NCBI GenBank assembly: GCA_015179045.1 | Contig: WHUZ01000202.1 | Span: 1 to 32,244, forward strand | Direction of reading: 5' to 3' | DNA: 32,244 nt | From: Kalaharituber pfeilii | Taxonomy: Eukaryota; Ascomycota; Pezizomycetes; Pezizales; Pezizaceae | In this document: piece by piece, positions 20,119-29,413 of the stretch | How positions within the stretch are numbered: the stretch's first letter is position 1 | Layout: each line of letters starts with the position of its first letter | Notes under the pieces: model-generated | The model's database searches: none | Told to the model about the DNA's origin: nothing | What the model saw: only the letters and a program-made list of their open reading frames with translations | Program-made: the position numbers and the translations under genes

Positions 20119-22205
20119 GGATTTATTAAGAGTGGTAATGCATGACGCTGGCTGCGAGCCTGTATCCCAGCCGAGTCTCCTTTGTTTTCTTGTTTAATCT
20201 TCCTTACCTCCTTCTTGTCCTCTTTCTTGTCATCATTTCTCTTCCTCTTATTACCCAACTCATGAGTTGGCTGGGTCGTCTTCCACTCCTTCACGATTTC
20301 TGTTGCCACACATTTGCTGAAAGTGTGGCCTTTTCTTCTATAGTGAGAGCATTTCCCATCAGCCTTCCATTTGGTGCTGAGTTCCTTAGAAGAGCCAGGG
20401 AGGTATGGGCTGGGCTTAGAGGTCGTAGTTTCCACACTATCCTTCTTCTTCTCTGAAGATTGTTTCCTCTTTGAATGGCCACTAGGTTTGTTACTACCAC
20501 TGTGACCCACAACTTGCATTGTTTGCTCGTCTCGCATGCCAACCACTACTACACGTTTGTACTAGTCATCAAGCGATTCATTGGGTACTCCTAGCTGCAT
20601 GAGAAAGAATTGAGCAATGTTTCTTTTCAACCCTTTGACCACCTTATCCTTGAACGTTTTATCGTCGTAATTGGCAAAGTGGTTCATTTTCTTTATGGTG
20701 TTGATATAGTCTATGATTTTGTCCTTCTGTATATAGGTATCGAGTTTATCTCGCATTTGCTGCTCTTGCATATAGATTCCCATTCCCTTTGCCAAGTCAT
20801 CTATCCATTTCTCCAATGTGGTATCTCTCCGAACTCTCGAACCCATATACATATATTTGTTTTGGCTATGCCATTCTGCTGCCTCCTTGGTTAGAGATCG
20901 GGATGCATACAGAATGTTGGTATCTTCTTCAGTAAAGGTTCGGCGCTACTCTCAGAGGTATACTAAGTCCATTACTTCAGACTTCTATACTTGTAGTCCG
21001 TCCAGGTTGCTATCCCAAGTTCTTAAAGTCAGGAGGCAGGTGAATGGGATGTACTAGCTAGTGGGTTCGGGTTCAGGTGAATCCTATCATCTGGTTTCGT
21101 GTCTGGCTTTCTTTCTTGGAGGAGGAGATGGTGCTGGTCGGATGGAGAGGACGGTGGTCACAGTTCGTACTGGAGATGGTATTCTAGTTGGCGGTCGAGA
21201 TAGAGGGAGTGCAACCTTAAGGGCTGCTACTTTATCTTGCAGTTCCTTGTTCTGGTTCTTGAGGGAAGTAATTTTTGCTTCCAAGACTGTTATCTGTCCT
21301 TGACCTACTCTAATAATGCCTTCTTAGGCTATGATTTTTTCTTCCAGTCCTCTTTTCCTAGTCTTTTCTTTGTTAAGGAGAATTTTAGTGTCCTGTAATT
21401 GAGACTCTAAGGCTGCGACCATTAATCTTTTCTCATCTAGGGACTTGATAATAGTAGCATTCACATCCTTGGTATACTACTTTTCTAGGTTCTGAACCTT
21501 CTCTTTTGTTTCCACTTCCCACTTAAGTTTAGCAGCCTCCATTTTGAGCCGGTAATTCTCCGCTACTACTAGGACTGTTGCCCGGTGTTCAGCTTTTTCC
21601 TTGGTTAACTGTTCTCGAAGCTTAGGTGTTAGCTTAGATTTATACTTCGTAGCATTCCTTGTACTTGTTAGCGTCAGCCCTGAGTTGATTCTGAAGGTCG
21701 ATGAATTGCTGTTTGACGAATTCAACTTCTAGTTCCTCTTTTCGGTCTATGTCCATCTCCACTGGTAATGATTTCGGGAAAGGACAAGCTATCTCCGTTC
21801 GAGCTTTCTCGATTTCTTCGGCTATGGTTTCCCTAAGCTGTGAACTTATATTCCAAGCCCATGTGTTAAACTGGGAGATTAGCACATTAATATAGCTTGG
21901 GTCTACTACTTGTAGGATGGGGAGTAGGAGAATGATCTTCTCTTATCTTTGAAGAACTAGTAGGTCTAATCGCTTTTGTTGGACTTCAATCCAATCTAGT
22001 TCTCTGGTATCCTCAATGTACATTTGGTGCATATAGGATTTAGTCCGTGGTCAGAGTCCTAGCCTCGGTATGGTGGTGAGAGCTGACTGCACAGCTTCAG
22101 CGCTGAATGAGGAGTCCACTTCATCTTTGGATCTCCATAAGATCAGTTCGTTCTCAGCGGTCAAGAGTTTTGGGAGTTCAGGGAAGTCATGGGATGCTAT
22201 TGTTG
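20104..22205 (-). pseudogene. gag: gag of A2 with coiled-coil N-terminus and mutated zinc knuckle
   Basis: Minus strand. The first segment (DFPELPKLLTAENELILWR near 22140-22190) lacks an ATG; an ATA precedes it. A long charged helical stretch follows (21640-21885: RETIAEEIEKARTEI, EELEVEFVKQQFIDLQNQL; then 21477-21725 in another frame with REQLTKEKAEHRATVLV), then a leucine-rich coiled coil (21087-21284: ITSLKNQNKELQDKVAALK). The capsid-like region (20562-20852: LEKWIDDLAKGMGIYMQEQQ) matches A1, and the zinc knuckle reads CSHYRRKGHTFSKC, with the second Cys replaced by Tyr. It ends in a Lys-rich tail. At least three frameshifts and several stops. N-terminal coiled coil in Gag fits self-assembly; that is inference. 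Confidence 0.85.
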
Positions 22206-22248
22206 GTTATTTGTGAGGTTGTGGCGAAACAAGACCTAACAAATATAG

Positions 22249-22879
22249 TGTTACAGGGTATGTTGAGGGTAAGCCGTTTACTAAATAACTAAGTGTGCCA
22301 TGAAATATAATTAAATATATATCATAGAAAATAAGGTAGTTAAGGTAGTAAGAAAGTGTTAGAGTTGAGTTCTGAGTCCTTGCCCCTTCTAACTCCAGTG
22401 GGTCAGGCTTCTATTTATACAAAATATAGTTCTTCAAAGTTATTAACAAATTCAGCTTGAAAGGATTTCGGAGATCAAGCTAGACCCTGAAAAATGCCAA
22501 GTTATAGCCTTTCTTTTTGACTAACCTTTACAATGAATTCTAAGACAACAAATACGAGAACTTCAAACCTCTAATGCAAGCCTTTATTTAAAAATACTAT
22601 CATAACTCAGATTGCTATGCAAAGACCAATAATAAAGAAAAGATAAGAAAAGGTTATTGTACAACAAATAGTACAACAGAAGCTGGCGAAAGAGTTAGTA
22701 ACTAAGATTGCTAATCGGAGTAGTTACTTACTTCTTAACCGAAGAAGTTCCACTACTACGAACCTGACTAGTATCAGGTTAGCTAAACTTCTGACTAGTA
22801 GGCTTTATAGTTGATAGTACCTTTTGATGACACTTAAATAAGATGGTATTATAGTATGAGAATAGTTATGCCTATAATA
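22249..22879 (-). repeat. LTR of family A (5' LTR of A2)
   Basis: 631 bp, left end TGTTACAGGGTATG, right end CCTATAATA where the partner has CCTGTAACA. The primer binding site should follow on the minus strand (CTATATTTGTTAGGTCTTG, 22248 down to 22230); it is not one I can assign to a tRNA. Confidence 0.9.
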
Positions 22880-22909
22880 CACATATACTGGTAATTAGCT
22901 TCTCTCGGC

Positions 22910-23929
22910 TACTATATTATGCCAAGCCATAATACAGATGAAATAAAATAACGAAAGCGATTCCTCTTATTCCTTTTTTTCCTAGCCTTACTTGAGATTT
23001 CTAATTCCTTATTACTAGTTCCTTTTATCACTACTTCCTTTAAAAGACAAAAACAATTAACAGAATATAAGATACAAGTAGAGTACAAAGTAAGAGTAGA
23101 GGCAGAAGTAGAACTAATAGCAGAAGTAGGGATAGATTCAGGGTAGATAGCATCAGATAGCATTCTAACACTCTTTAGATGGCCATTATATACTGAAGAG
23201 AGTACTAGTTTTTTAAGTCAGAGGTAATATAGAGAGAGGTAGTATTGGCAGTAGAACTAGAGATTTCAGTATTAGCACTTCTAATTATTTGAGTTTTTTC
23301 TCAACGAGGGCAATTGGTGGCCTAATGCTCTATTTGTCCATAGTATATATATAAATTATTGTCTCATAACTTCTTTTTTTCTTCCTCTGAGAGAGGTCCT
23401 CACTTCCAGCTAATTTGAGTTTAAGTTGCTAAGAGGTCTATTAGGACAGTTGCTTTAGAGGCCTGTAAAGGGTAAGGAGTAATGGGTTTGGTGATAGAGG
23501 TGGGGGTAGAAGTATATAAAGCTCTATCCTTATTATCAATATCTATACATAGCTTGATGAAAGCATTGAAGTTAGTCAGCTTATTCAAGATATTAATAAA
23601 ATAGTTCTTGACTTAGAACTAAAGCCTATTTTAGAAAAAGTTAATCTTTGTTTGGTTATCATATTCAAGAGTCATGGCTAGGGGGGTAAATTTTATATAG
23701 TAGCTAGAACAATTGTCCTTGCCTTGCTTAAGGGCTTTTAGCTTCCTTTTGGTAGTTGTTCTAGTGTCAGAATCATCGAAGATAGCTCTCAAAGTAGCAA
23801 CAAAGGCAGCATAGTCTGTGAAGGTAACTTGTCCAGTACTTTCATTGAAGTAAGGTTGGAACTATTGCCTGGTATTTCCAGCCAGGTAGGAGGTGACATA
23901 AGAGAGTTTTTTAGTATCATTGTCATAGC
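22910..23929 (-). pseudogene. gag: gag (capsid and zinc knuckle) of a gypsy element, probably family F
   Basis: Minus strand from 23929: KKLSYVTSYLAGNTRQ, then FQPYFNESTGQVTFTDYAAF, VATLRAIFDDSDTRTTTKRK, LKALKQGKDNCSSYYIKFTP, which has the shape of a retrotransposon Gag capsid (Retrotrans_gag type: ...LR..F.D....A..KL..LKQG..S...Y...F). Near 23308-23352 is a knuckle YIYYGQIEH-stop-ATNCPR, where the spacing of a CCHC box is kept but both first Cys are Tyr and a Trp codon is TAG. After the knuckle comes a Ser/Thr-rich stretch with open frame to 22912. Same strand as the F pol at 12460-14884, from which it is separated by LTR-B1 and A2, but RT fingers and protease between them are missing. Cut on the right by LTR-C1. 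Confidence 0.75.
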
Positions 23930-24096
23930 TGTTATGGCTAGGGTAAGACTTACGGAGTCGGTTCCGGAAGTACCGCCAGAGATGTATACTAAAGATGTGA
24001 CTGATCACCACTAGGCAACGTCCACTGGTAAACGGCGGTTGCCTACAGAAGTGTGTGTTGAAGTTGCACATGGCCTACCAATATACGCACATGCAT

Positions 24097-24340
24097 CACA
24101 GACCTTCCTGATGCATGTTTCTATTACGTTCACGCCTTTCTGGCTACCGCAGACCTTCCTAACGCATGCCTCCATTATGTTCACGCCTTTCCGGCTACCG
24201 CAGACCTTCCTAATGCATGCCTCCATTACGTCCACGCCTTTCCAGCTACCGTGGACCTTCCTAATGCATGCTTCTATTACGTTCACGCCTTTCCTGCTAT
24301 TACGGACCTTCCTGATGCGTGTTTTCTGTTACGTTTCTCT
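24097..24340 (+). repeat. 51-bp minisatellite in LTR-C1, about 4 units plus a partial
   Basis: Unit of type ACCTTCCTAATGCATGCCTC followed by CATTACGTTCACGCC and TTTCCGGCTACCGCAG. The unit length is a multiple of three and contains no stop in several frames, which explains long but meaningless open frames on both strands here. The GCATGC core is palindromic. Confidence 0.9.
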
Positions 24341-24411
24341 GCCTGTATGCCTTAGCATATTCATCGTCATGTTACTGTCAATTGACTAGTCATGTATGAT
24401 GGCCGGAAGTC

Positions 24412-24480
24412 TATATAAACGAGCTGAACAGTTAGCTAGAAGGAAATTAAGACACAAGCAGTGTTCTAAGTTGAACTCTC
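24412..24480 (+). promoter_or_regulatory. shared LTR promoter module in LTR-C1
   Basis: TATATAAAC at 24412, preceded by TAGTCATGTATGATGGCC and followed by AAATTAAGACACAAGCAGTG and TTCTAAGTTGAACTC. Equivalent blocks in LTR-B and LTR-D. Confidence 0.65.
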
Positions 24481-24732
24481 ACTTAACGCTCTCGCATAAC
24501 CTTTTGACGTCCCCTTCGCTGCCCTCGTGAACCCGGAGTCGCCTCAAGAGTCACTCTCACGAGTCCAGCGACGCCTACGCTAACATTATACTGCTCGTAC
24601 CTTTATCTTTTTTTTTTTTTTCCTCATACCCATTGCCAATGGAGCCCCAGCAATCCCTCTCCCGCCTCTCTGAGCACTCCAACCGCTCCCGGCATGCCCC
24701 CCAGGAGTCCAGAGATGCCTTGGACGAGATGT

Positions 24733-24862
24733 CGCGATGTCAGATGACCAGCCCCGTCAGATTAAATCGCCAGATAACCGGCTCGAATTATGACCAGCCC
24801 CATCAGATTGATGTCAGATGACCAGCCCAAATTGTCAGATAACCAACTCCATCGGATCGATT
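24733..24862 (+). repeat. degenerate short tandem repeat CAGATGACCAGCCC
   Basis: Five to six imperfect occurrences of CAGATRACCRGCYC and CATCAGATT blocks within gag head of element C. Related copies occur near 25485 and 25935. Confidence 0.6.
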
Positions 24863-25057
24863 CGAGGCAGAAGCCTAAGCTAGAAATGGTGGAATTGAGA
24901 ACTTGAAAACCACAATGTCACGGGAATTGGGGACCCAACTCACCACATTAATCACTCATATGAACGCCATAACCTAGCAAGTCACTACCATCCTACAGCA
25001 GCAGCAGAGCCAACCGCCACTACCGAATAATCGTGGTCGAAGACCCTCATGTAGCCG

Positions 25058-25213
25058 TTCGGAGTCCCGCCGCTGTTCAGAGTCCCACCGCCGTTCAGAA
25101 TCCCGCCGCCATTCGGAGTCCCGCCGCCATTCGGGGTCCCGTCGCCATTCGGAGTCCCGCCGCCATTCGGAGTCCCGCCACTGCTCAGAATCTCGTCGCC
25201 GCCGACGCCGCTG
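25058..25213 (+). repeat. 18-bp tandem repeat coding SESRRH
   Basis: About eight units of CGGAGTCCCGCCGCCATT with substitutions. In the gag frame it gives alternating Ser-Glu-Ser-Arg-Arg-His/Cys. Confidence 0.85.
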
Positions 25214-25551
25214 ACGTCAGTCCCAGAAGCGAATCTGGCAGCCACTGCACCTCCCAAGGTATCCAAAGGAAAGCACGATAAACTGCAGGACTTCTTCTCC
25301 ATGGAAGAGTATTTTGAGGTATGTAATGTTGAAAGTGATCGCACTAAGAACAGGATGATCTCCTATTACCTGGATGGATCCGCAAAGACCTGGTGGAGAC
25401 ACTACCGGAACTCCAACGGTCGCTCCCCCCCCTCTCCCAGTACTCCAACCGCCCAGCCCCTCCTCACTGATGACGGATGTCGTGATGTCCGGAGATGACC
25501 AACCACCACGAATCGCATATACAGCCCTACTCAGAATCGAGGGGTAGAATT

Positions 25552-25685
25552 CCTGCTGCTACTCAGGGACCCGCCGCCACTCAGACTCGTGCTGCCACTC
25601 AGAGTCCTGCTGCTACTCAGGGACCCGCCGCCACTCAGACTGGTGCTGCCACTCAGAGTCCTGCCGCTACTCAGAGACCCTCCCG
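25552..25685 (+). repeat. 18-bp repeats in 54-bp higher-order units
   Basis: Seven 18-bp units; the order CTGCTGCTACTCAGGGAC, then CGCCGCCACTCAGACT, then a GTGCTGCCACTCAGAGTC unit is repeated more than twice, so the array expanded by 54 bp. It is homologous to the array at 25058-25213 (same frame gives HSESCCYSGT-type residues). Confidence 0.8.
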
Positions 25686-26469
25686 CCGCCGCTTGGAGTC
25701 CCATCGCCACTTGGAAGTCCCGCCGTCGATCAGAGTCCCGCTGCTCGGAGCCTCGCCGCTGCCCAGAACCCCGCCGCCGCTCAGAGTCCCGTCGCCGTCG
25801 CCATTCCCACTCAAGGTCCCGCTACCTCCGCCCAAGGCGAAGCAGCCAAAGTGATTCCCTGGAAAGCCGAAAAAGCTCAAAAGATCCAGAATACTCGCCA
25901 GGTGAAGGATATCCGCTCCCACCCTACCGACGATGTCAAAAGATGCCCAACCCCATCGGGTTACAGACCCACGCAGAATCGAAGGACCACCAAGTCAGCA
26001 TATCATCCCGGAGCAATTCCTACCCCCAGGCATACCACAAGGCACTCACCTTCCCACACTCGCGCAACCAATCTTGTACGCTCCACGTGTGAGCCTCCCG
26101 CTGTCAGAGACCCTCACGCAGCCCCTCAGAGTCCCGCCGCCGCCGCCGCCAGTCCCGCTCAAAGTCCGGCTCACCTCCGCCCAAGGTGAAGCAGCCGAAA
26201 TCATTCTCCGGAAAAGCAGGATGAACTGGAAGAAGAAAGCTGTATCCATTGCTACCTACTCCTCCAAGCCCTCCACCAATAAGCGCAAACATCGACCGGT
26301 AGAACGACCACCACCGAAAGACCCACTGTCCGCATGACAAGAATAAGGAAGTCAGCCCATAGCAATTCAAAAGAATAAGGGACGCCCAAGACACCATTGG
26401 ATGGACCGGGCTAGACCTGTAAATGTACGGCAGGGAGACAAGAGCTCCCTGGAAGGAGTTAAGGTTTTG

Positions 26470-26800
26470 AATACTGCATTTGTTTTCCGGCGTTCAGAAT
26501 AAATCAGGTAATGTAATTCCTAGTACTGCTTTTGATACGGAATGTTTGGATATTGGTAATAGAGAAGTGTTATTGGAATTATCTTGGTTTGGAAGGAAAG
26601 GTTTCTCTGTTAATGGCGAAAACCGGTGTTTGGTTCATGATTCCCTTGATTTTGTTGTTTCTTGTGATGAAATTATTCTTCCACCTGTTTCTATTTCTTC
26701 CACGTGTTTCTATTTCTTCCACCTGTTTCTATTTCTGCCACCTGTTTCTGTTTCGGATTTTGGAAGGAATCGTTGGAAGAAGGCGATGTACTACTAATGA
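26470..26800 (+). pseudogene. possible protease to RT linker of element C, with 19-bp repeat
   Basis: A 105-residue open frame (26480-26797) contains CLDIGNREVLLELSWFGRKG and VHDSLDFVVSCDEI. This resembles the segment after the protease flap in gypsy elements, where an ...ILGLPWL...-type motif occurs, but no D-S/T-G-A active site is visible. The end is taken over by a 19-bp tandem repeat. The segment is T-rich and differs in composition from its GC-rich neighbours. Low certainty. Confidence 0.35.
26682..26755 (+). repeat. 19-bp tandem repeat, about 4 units
   Basis: CACCTGTTTCTATTTCTTC repeated with few changes (CACGTG, CTGC variants). The unit is not a multiple of three, so it would shift the frame with each unit gained or lost. 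Confidence 0.85.
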
Positions 26801-26929
26801 TTAATGCGAACGTTACGAACGTTACGCTCTGAGGAGCAAGCAGCCAGACACCCCCGCCGATCCGGGGATCACGAGATCCCACTCAATGACCCTAGTACTG
26901 AAGTACCCAATGGCCCGATAATACAAGAC

Positions 26930-28010
26930 TACCCTGAAAGATGAAGCCCTGCAGACGTATCTGGAAGAACATCCACCCACTGGCAAGATCAGGCGTTCAA
27001 GACCCACAGCTGGCACCGATACTATCCGTCCGGAAAAAGGATGGCTCACTACATTCACGTGTGGACTAAAGGAGGACTCAACAAGACCACAGTACCGAAC
27101 CGGCACCCCCTCCCACTCATGCCAGACCCGCAGTGGTGAACACTTCACCTAGTCGCATAAGAACGCCTCATTTGAAATCAGTCAGGCGATGAAAACCTGT
27201 TCGAATATACCGACGTGCCTTCTGGAGTTGTCAGGAGATGATGGACGAAAATCGGAAGAATATCGATGGGGTAGTATGACCGTGGAACAGGTCCTACAAC
27301 TACCACTTGACCACGGACTAGCCGTGCAAGAAACAGTCTTGCTTGGCCATACTATTAATAGCCACAAGCTTAACACCATTGCCGACTGGCCAACTACTAC
27401 ACCGTTTCATTAAGAACTACAGCGCCAAAGTGAAAACCGCTTACCTCCCTCACGAGCAACATACCATTTTTACACGGCAACGCACAACAGCAGTCATTCG
27501 ATGAACTCAAGCAAGCATTCCTATTCGCCCTAGTACTCCGCTCATGGGATAAAACCCTGAAGGCGATCATGGGAAAAACCGATGCATCAGTACTTCCGCC
27601 CAATGGATAGAACCTTTAGGACGATCATGGGATAGAACCCTGAAGATGATTATGGAAATCGGTGCATCTTACTAAGCTCTTGCCGGCACTCTCTCCAACA
27701 CCATGAGGAGAACGGAACTACAACGCTATACCAAGTCAACATCCACTCACGAGCCCCTCAACGCAGCGAACGAAATTTACCCTATCCGAGCTATTGGGAT
27801 CGTCGACTACTTCAAGAAATGGTACACTGCCTACAGGGCATACACGTCGACTCTATGCCGATTACTATGGTCTCAAATACGTCACTACTAAGCAGAAGCT
27901 CGACTCCCGGCAAGCAAACTAGCACATGAAGATGTGCGAACCGGACTGTACTATCTACTATCGCAAGCGATAACGGGAAGGCTGACGCTACATCACATCG
28001 ATCGGTAATG
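26930..28010 (+). pseudogene. pol: RT and RNase H remnants of element C, with deletions
   Basis: DEALQTYLEEHPPTGKIRRS near 26940-26995, GGLNKTTVPNRHPLPLM near 27075-27125 (the RT block usually YRGLNK...NRYPLPL) and a GDENLFEYTDVPSG-like fragment near 27185-27230. The catalytic YxDD region is missing, apparently by deletion. ETVLLGHTINSHKLNTIADW at 27330-27390 matches the RT thumb. RNase H pieces: HEPLNAANEIYPIRAIGIVD (27745-27805), FKKWYTAY, then YYGLKYVTTKQKLDSRQAN near 27865-27920 and CTIYYRK. All in changing frames. The family resemblance is good; no activity is possible. Confidence 0.7.
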
Positions 28011-28202
28011 ACCGCAGGTCTGGAAATCCAGCTCTTAAAAGATGGGCAACTACTCACCAACGGCGACCCGTTGAGGAAGACCAGAGGTCACAAGCCACTG
28101 GGGGGTGCATCGCACCCAAGAAGTGATATTAAGGAACCCCTACCGGAATAGATAGAGAGAAGCTACGCAAACATACGTCGCCAAAAGGCGAAAGCTAACG
28201 AC

Positions 28203-28580
28203 ATGCCTGCCGAACCCAATGCCAATGCAAACTGGAGTCAGATCTGTTACTCGGTTCGATGCCTCACTGCAATAATTCACCAGCCAGAAATGGTCATAGG
28301 CCTGGCCAGCTATGTGAGTGAAAGGCGTGTGGCACCGACTGCATACAGACACACGGCTCGACCGCACACGGCACCGACGTATACAGGCAGACGGGCACCG
28401 ACCATATACAGGCACACGGCACCGACCGTATACAGACACACGGCACCGACCGTATACACACACACGCGGTACCGACCGCATACATGCACATAGCACCTCG
28501 AAAATGTCAACCCACGGCTGTACACCCTTCGAAAGCCTATACGGATTCAACCCCAAAAATAATACACGTCTCGGATAACC
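28203..28580 (+). pseudogene. integrase remnant of element C replaced by a 24-bp minisatellite
   Basis: CLTAIIHQPEMVIGLA (28258-28305) and, after the repeats, STHGCTPFESLYGFNPKNN (28505-28560). The latter matches the ...SPF.L.YG..P... segment that follows the Glu of gypsy integrases. The zinc domain and the catalytic Asp residues are not found. In between lies the repeat array, in frame with the surrounding 96-residue frame. Confidence 0.55.
28331..28493 (+). repeat. 24-bp tandem repeat coding an APTVYRHT-type octapeptide
   Basis: About six units of GGCACCGACCGTATACAGAC plus ACAC, with one short unit (GGCTCGACCGCACAC). 24 is a multiple of three, so units keep the frame. Confidence 0.85.
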
Positions 28581-28639
28581 GCGCTTCGCCTCGCCGGCAG
28601 CAGAGGACTGGCTAAGTCGCGCAACAACCGAACTCGAAC

Positions 28640-28960
28640 TGCCTCAGAGCATGCGACTACACAGAATTATACACATCAGCCTCCTCAAGCCCTTCCAAAC
28701 CCGAGATGACAACACAGACCTTGACGGTAATGAACAAGAACTCTGCTATGACATCGACCATACTGTCGACAGCCGCAAGGTCCGGGCTAAGTCAAATATC
28801 GAATCCGTTGGCAGGGGTACAACGAAGATGGTATATAGGAGCCAATTGGTAACCTACATCGTCCGCTGGAATCCGTTATGGAATTCTATGCAAGTCACCC
28901 ACGAAAGCCTAAAGACCCCGCTTTACAGGCATCGTGATATATTATTTGGTACTACGAGGT
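28640..28960 (+). pseudogene. integrase C-terminus and chromodomain-like end of element C
   Basis: A 105-residue frame (28651-28968): IIHISLLKPFQTRDD corresponds to the conserved ...VFHVSLLKP... segment, then CYDIDHTVDSRKVRAKS and QLVTYIVRWNPLWNSMQVTH corresponding to a chromodomain (I.D.R...YLVRW.G....TWE). The aromatic-cage region is damaged. Matching sequence occurs at 31095-31200 in the second C-like copy. Confidence 0.65.
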
Positions 28961-29247
28961 CTAGCTAGCAAAGCTACAACCTCACGTAGGTGTTATACCT
29001 TCCACGCTCTCAAGGGTTTCCCACAGGGTTTTACCTGAGAAGTGGTTTAATGGCTAACACTGAATTTAAGTGCAAGAACACACCAGTCTTACATCGGCCA
29101 TTGTACCTACAATGAATCACCAGTACTCTGCGCATAGGGTACGCCGACACTCTTAGCCACACAAAAAGCATACACTGACCCCACCGAATAGATTTTCGGA
29201 TTTTTAGAAGCTTTTTCGGGGCAAAAAAGCTCTAAAAACGGGGGTGA
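28961..29247 (+). other. non-coding 3' region and polypurine tract of element C
   Basis: No coding frame. Closely matches 31268-31548 (for example CCACGCTCTCAAGGGTTTCC and CTTAGCCACA). Ends in AAAAACGGGGGTGA directly before LTR-C2, a fit for the polypurine tract. Confidence 0.8.
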
Positions 29248-29413
29248 TGTTACGGCTAAGGTAAGACTTATGGAGTCGGTTCCGGAAGCACCGCCAGAGA
29301 CGTATGCTAAAGATGTGACTGATCACCACTAGGCAACGTCCACTGGTAAACGGCGGTTGCCTACTGAAGTGTGTGTTGAAGTTGCACATGGTCTACCAAT
29401 ATGCGCACATGCA

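Larger units (their letters stand above)
15405..22879 (-). mobile_element. Ty3/gypsy chromovirus element A2, complete with both LTRs
   Basis: A 7475-bp element on the minus strand: 5' LTR 22249-22879, gag, pro, RT/RNase H, integrase with chromodomain, 3' non-coding region and polypurine tract, 3' LTR 15405-16033. The LTRs differ by transitions and a few short indels, so the insertion is not recent. No exact 5-bp duplication is seen (TGTGT on the left, CACAT on the right). Pol retains long open stretches but is broken by stops and frameshifts, and key residues are lost (RT YIDD to YIDN, zinc-knuckle Cys to Tyr). It lies inside LTR-B1. Confidence 0.93.
23930..24585 (+). repeat. LTR of family C (C1, 5' LTR)
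   Basis: Starts TGTTATGGCTAGGGTAAGAC and ends ACGCCTACGCTAACA. Partner at 29248-30003. Differences between them outside the minisatellite are nearly all transitions. Confidence 0.92.
24633..26337 (+). pseudogene. gag: gag-like region of element C with Arg/Ser repeats
   Basis: Begins at an ATG (24633 or 24642; MEPQQSLSRLSEHSNRSRHA). A Ser/Arg-rich head is followed at 25058-25213 by eight copies of an 18-bp unit coding S-E-S-R-R-H, an RS-type region. The capsid is recognisable in another frame at 25226-25410 (KVSKGKHDKLQDFFSMEEYF, then VCNVESDRTKNRMISYYLDG, SAKTWWRHY), the hallmark of Retrotrans_gag proteins. After it come a second set of 18-bp repeats (25552-25685), and two degenerate echoes of the gag head (near 25425-25500 and 25925-25990) and of the start of the capsid (near 25830-25870 and 26185-26225). 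No zinc knuckle was found. Frameshifts and stops throughout. Confidence 0.7.

Noticed and set aside
15400..22884. TGTGT and CACAT as the decayed target duplication of A2
   Set aside because: They can be derived from one CGCGT by opposite transitions, but with that freedom almost any pair would fit.
22905..22935. LTR start in minus orientation (TATTATGGCTTGG from about 22926)
   Set aside because: Only about ten bases resemble an LTR-B start and no polypurine tract precedes it.
25589..26092. 167-residue Pro/Arg-rich frame
   Set aside because: Alternative frame of the 18-bp repeat array in gag of element C; the capsid-linked frame is a better candidate and neither is intact.
26822..27148. 108-residue minus-strand frame
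   Set aside because: Antisense of RT-like sequence of element C on the plus strand.
28310..28556. Minus-strand Cys/Val-rich frames (up to 138 residues)
   Set aside because: Antisense reading of the 24-bp array; no similarity to cysteine-rich effectors beyond composition.
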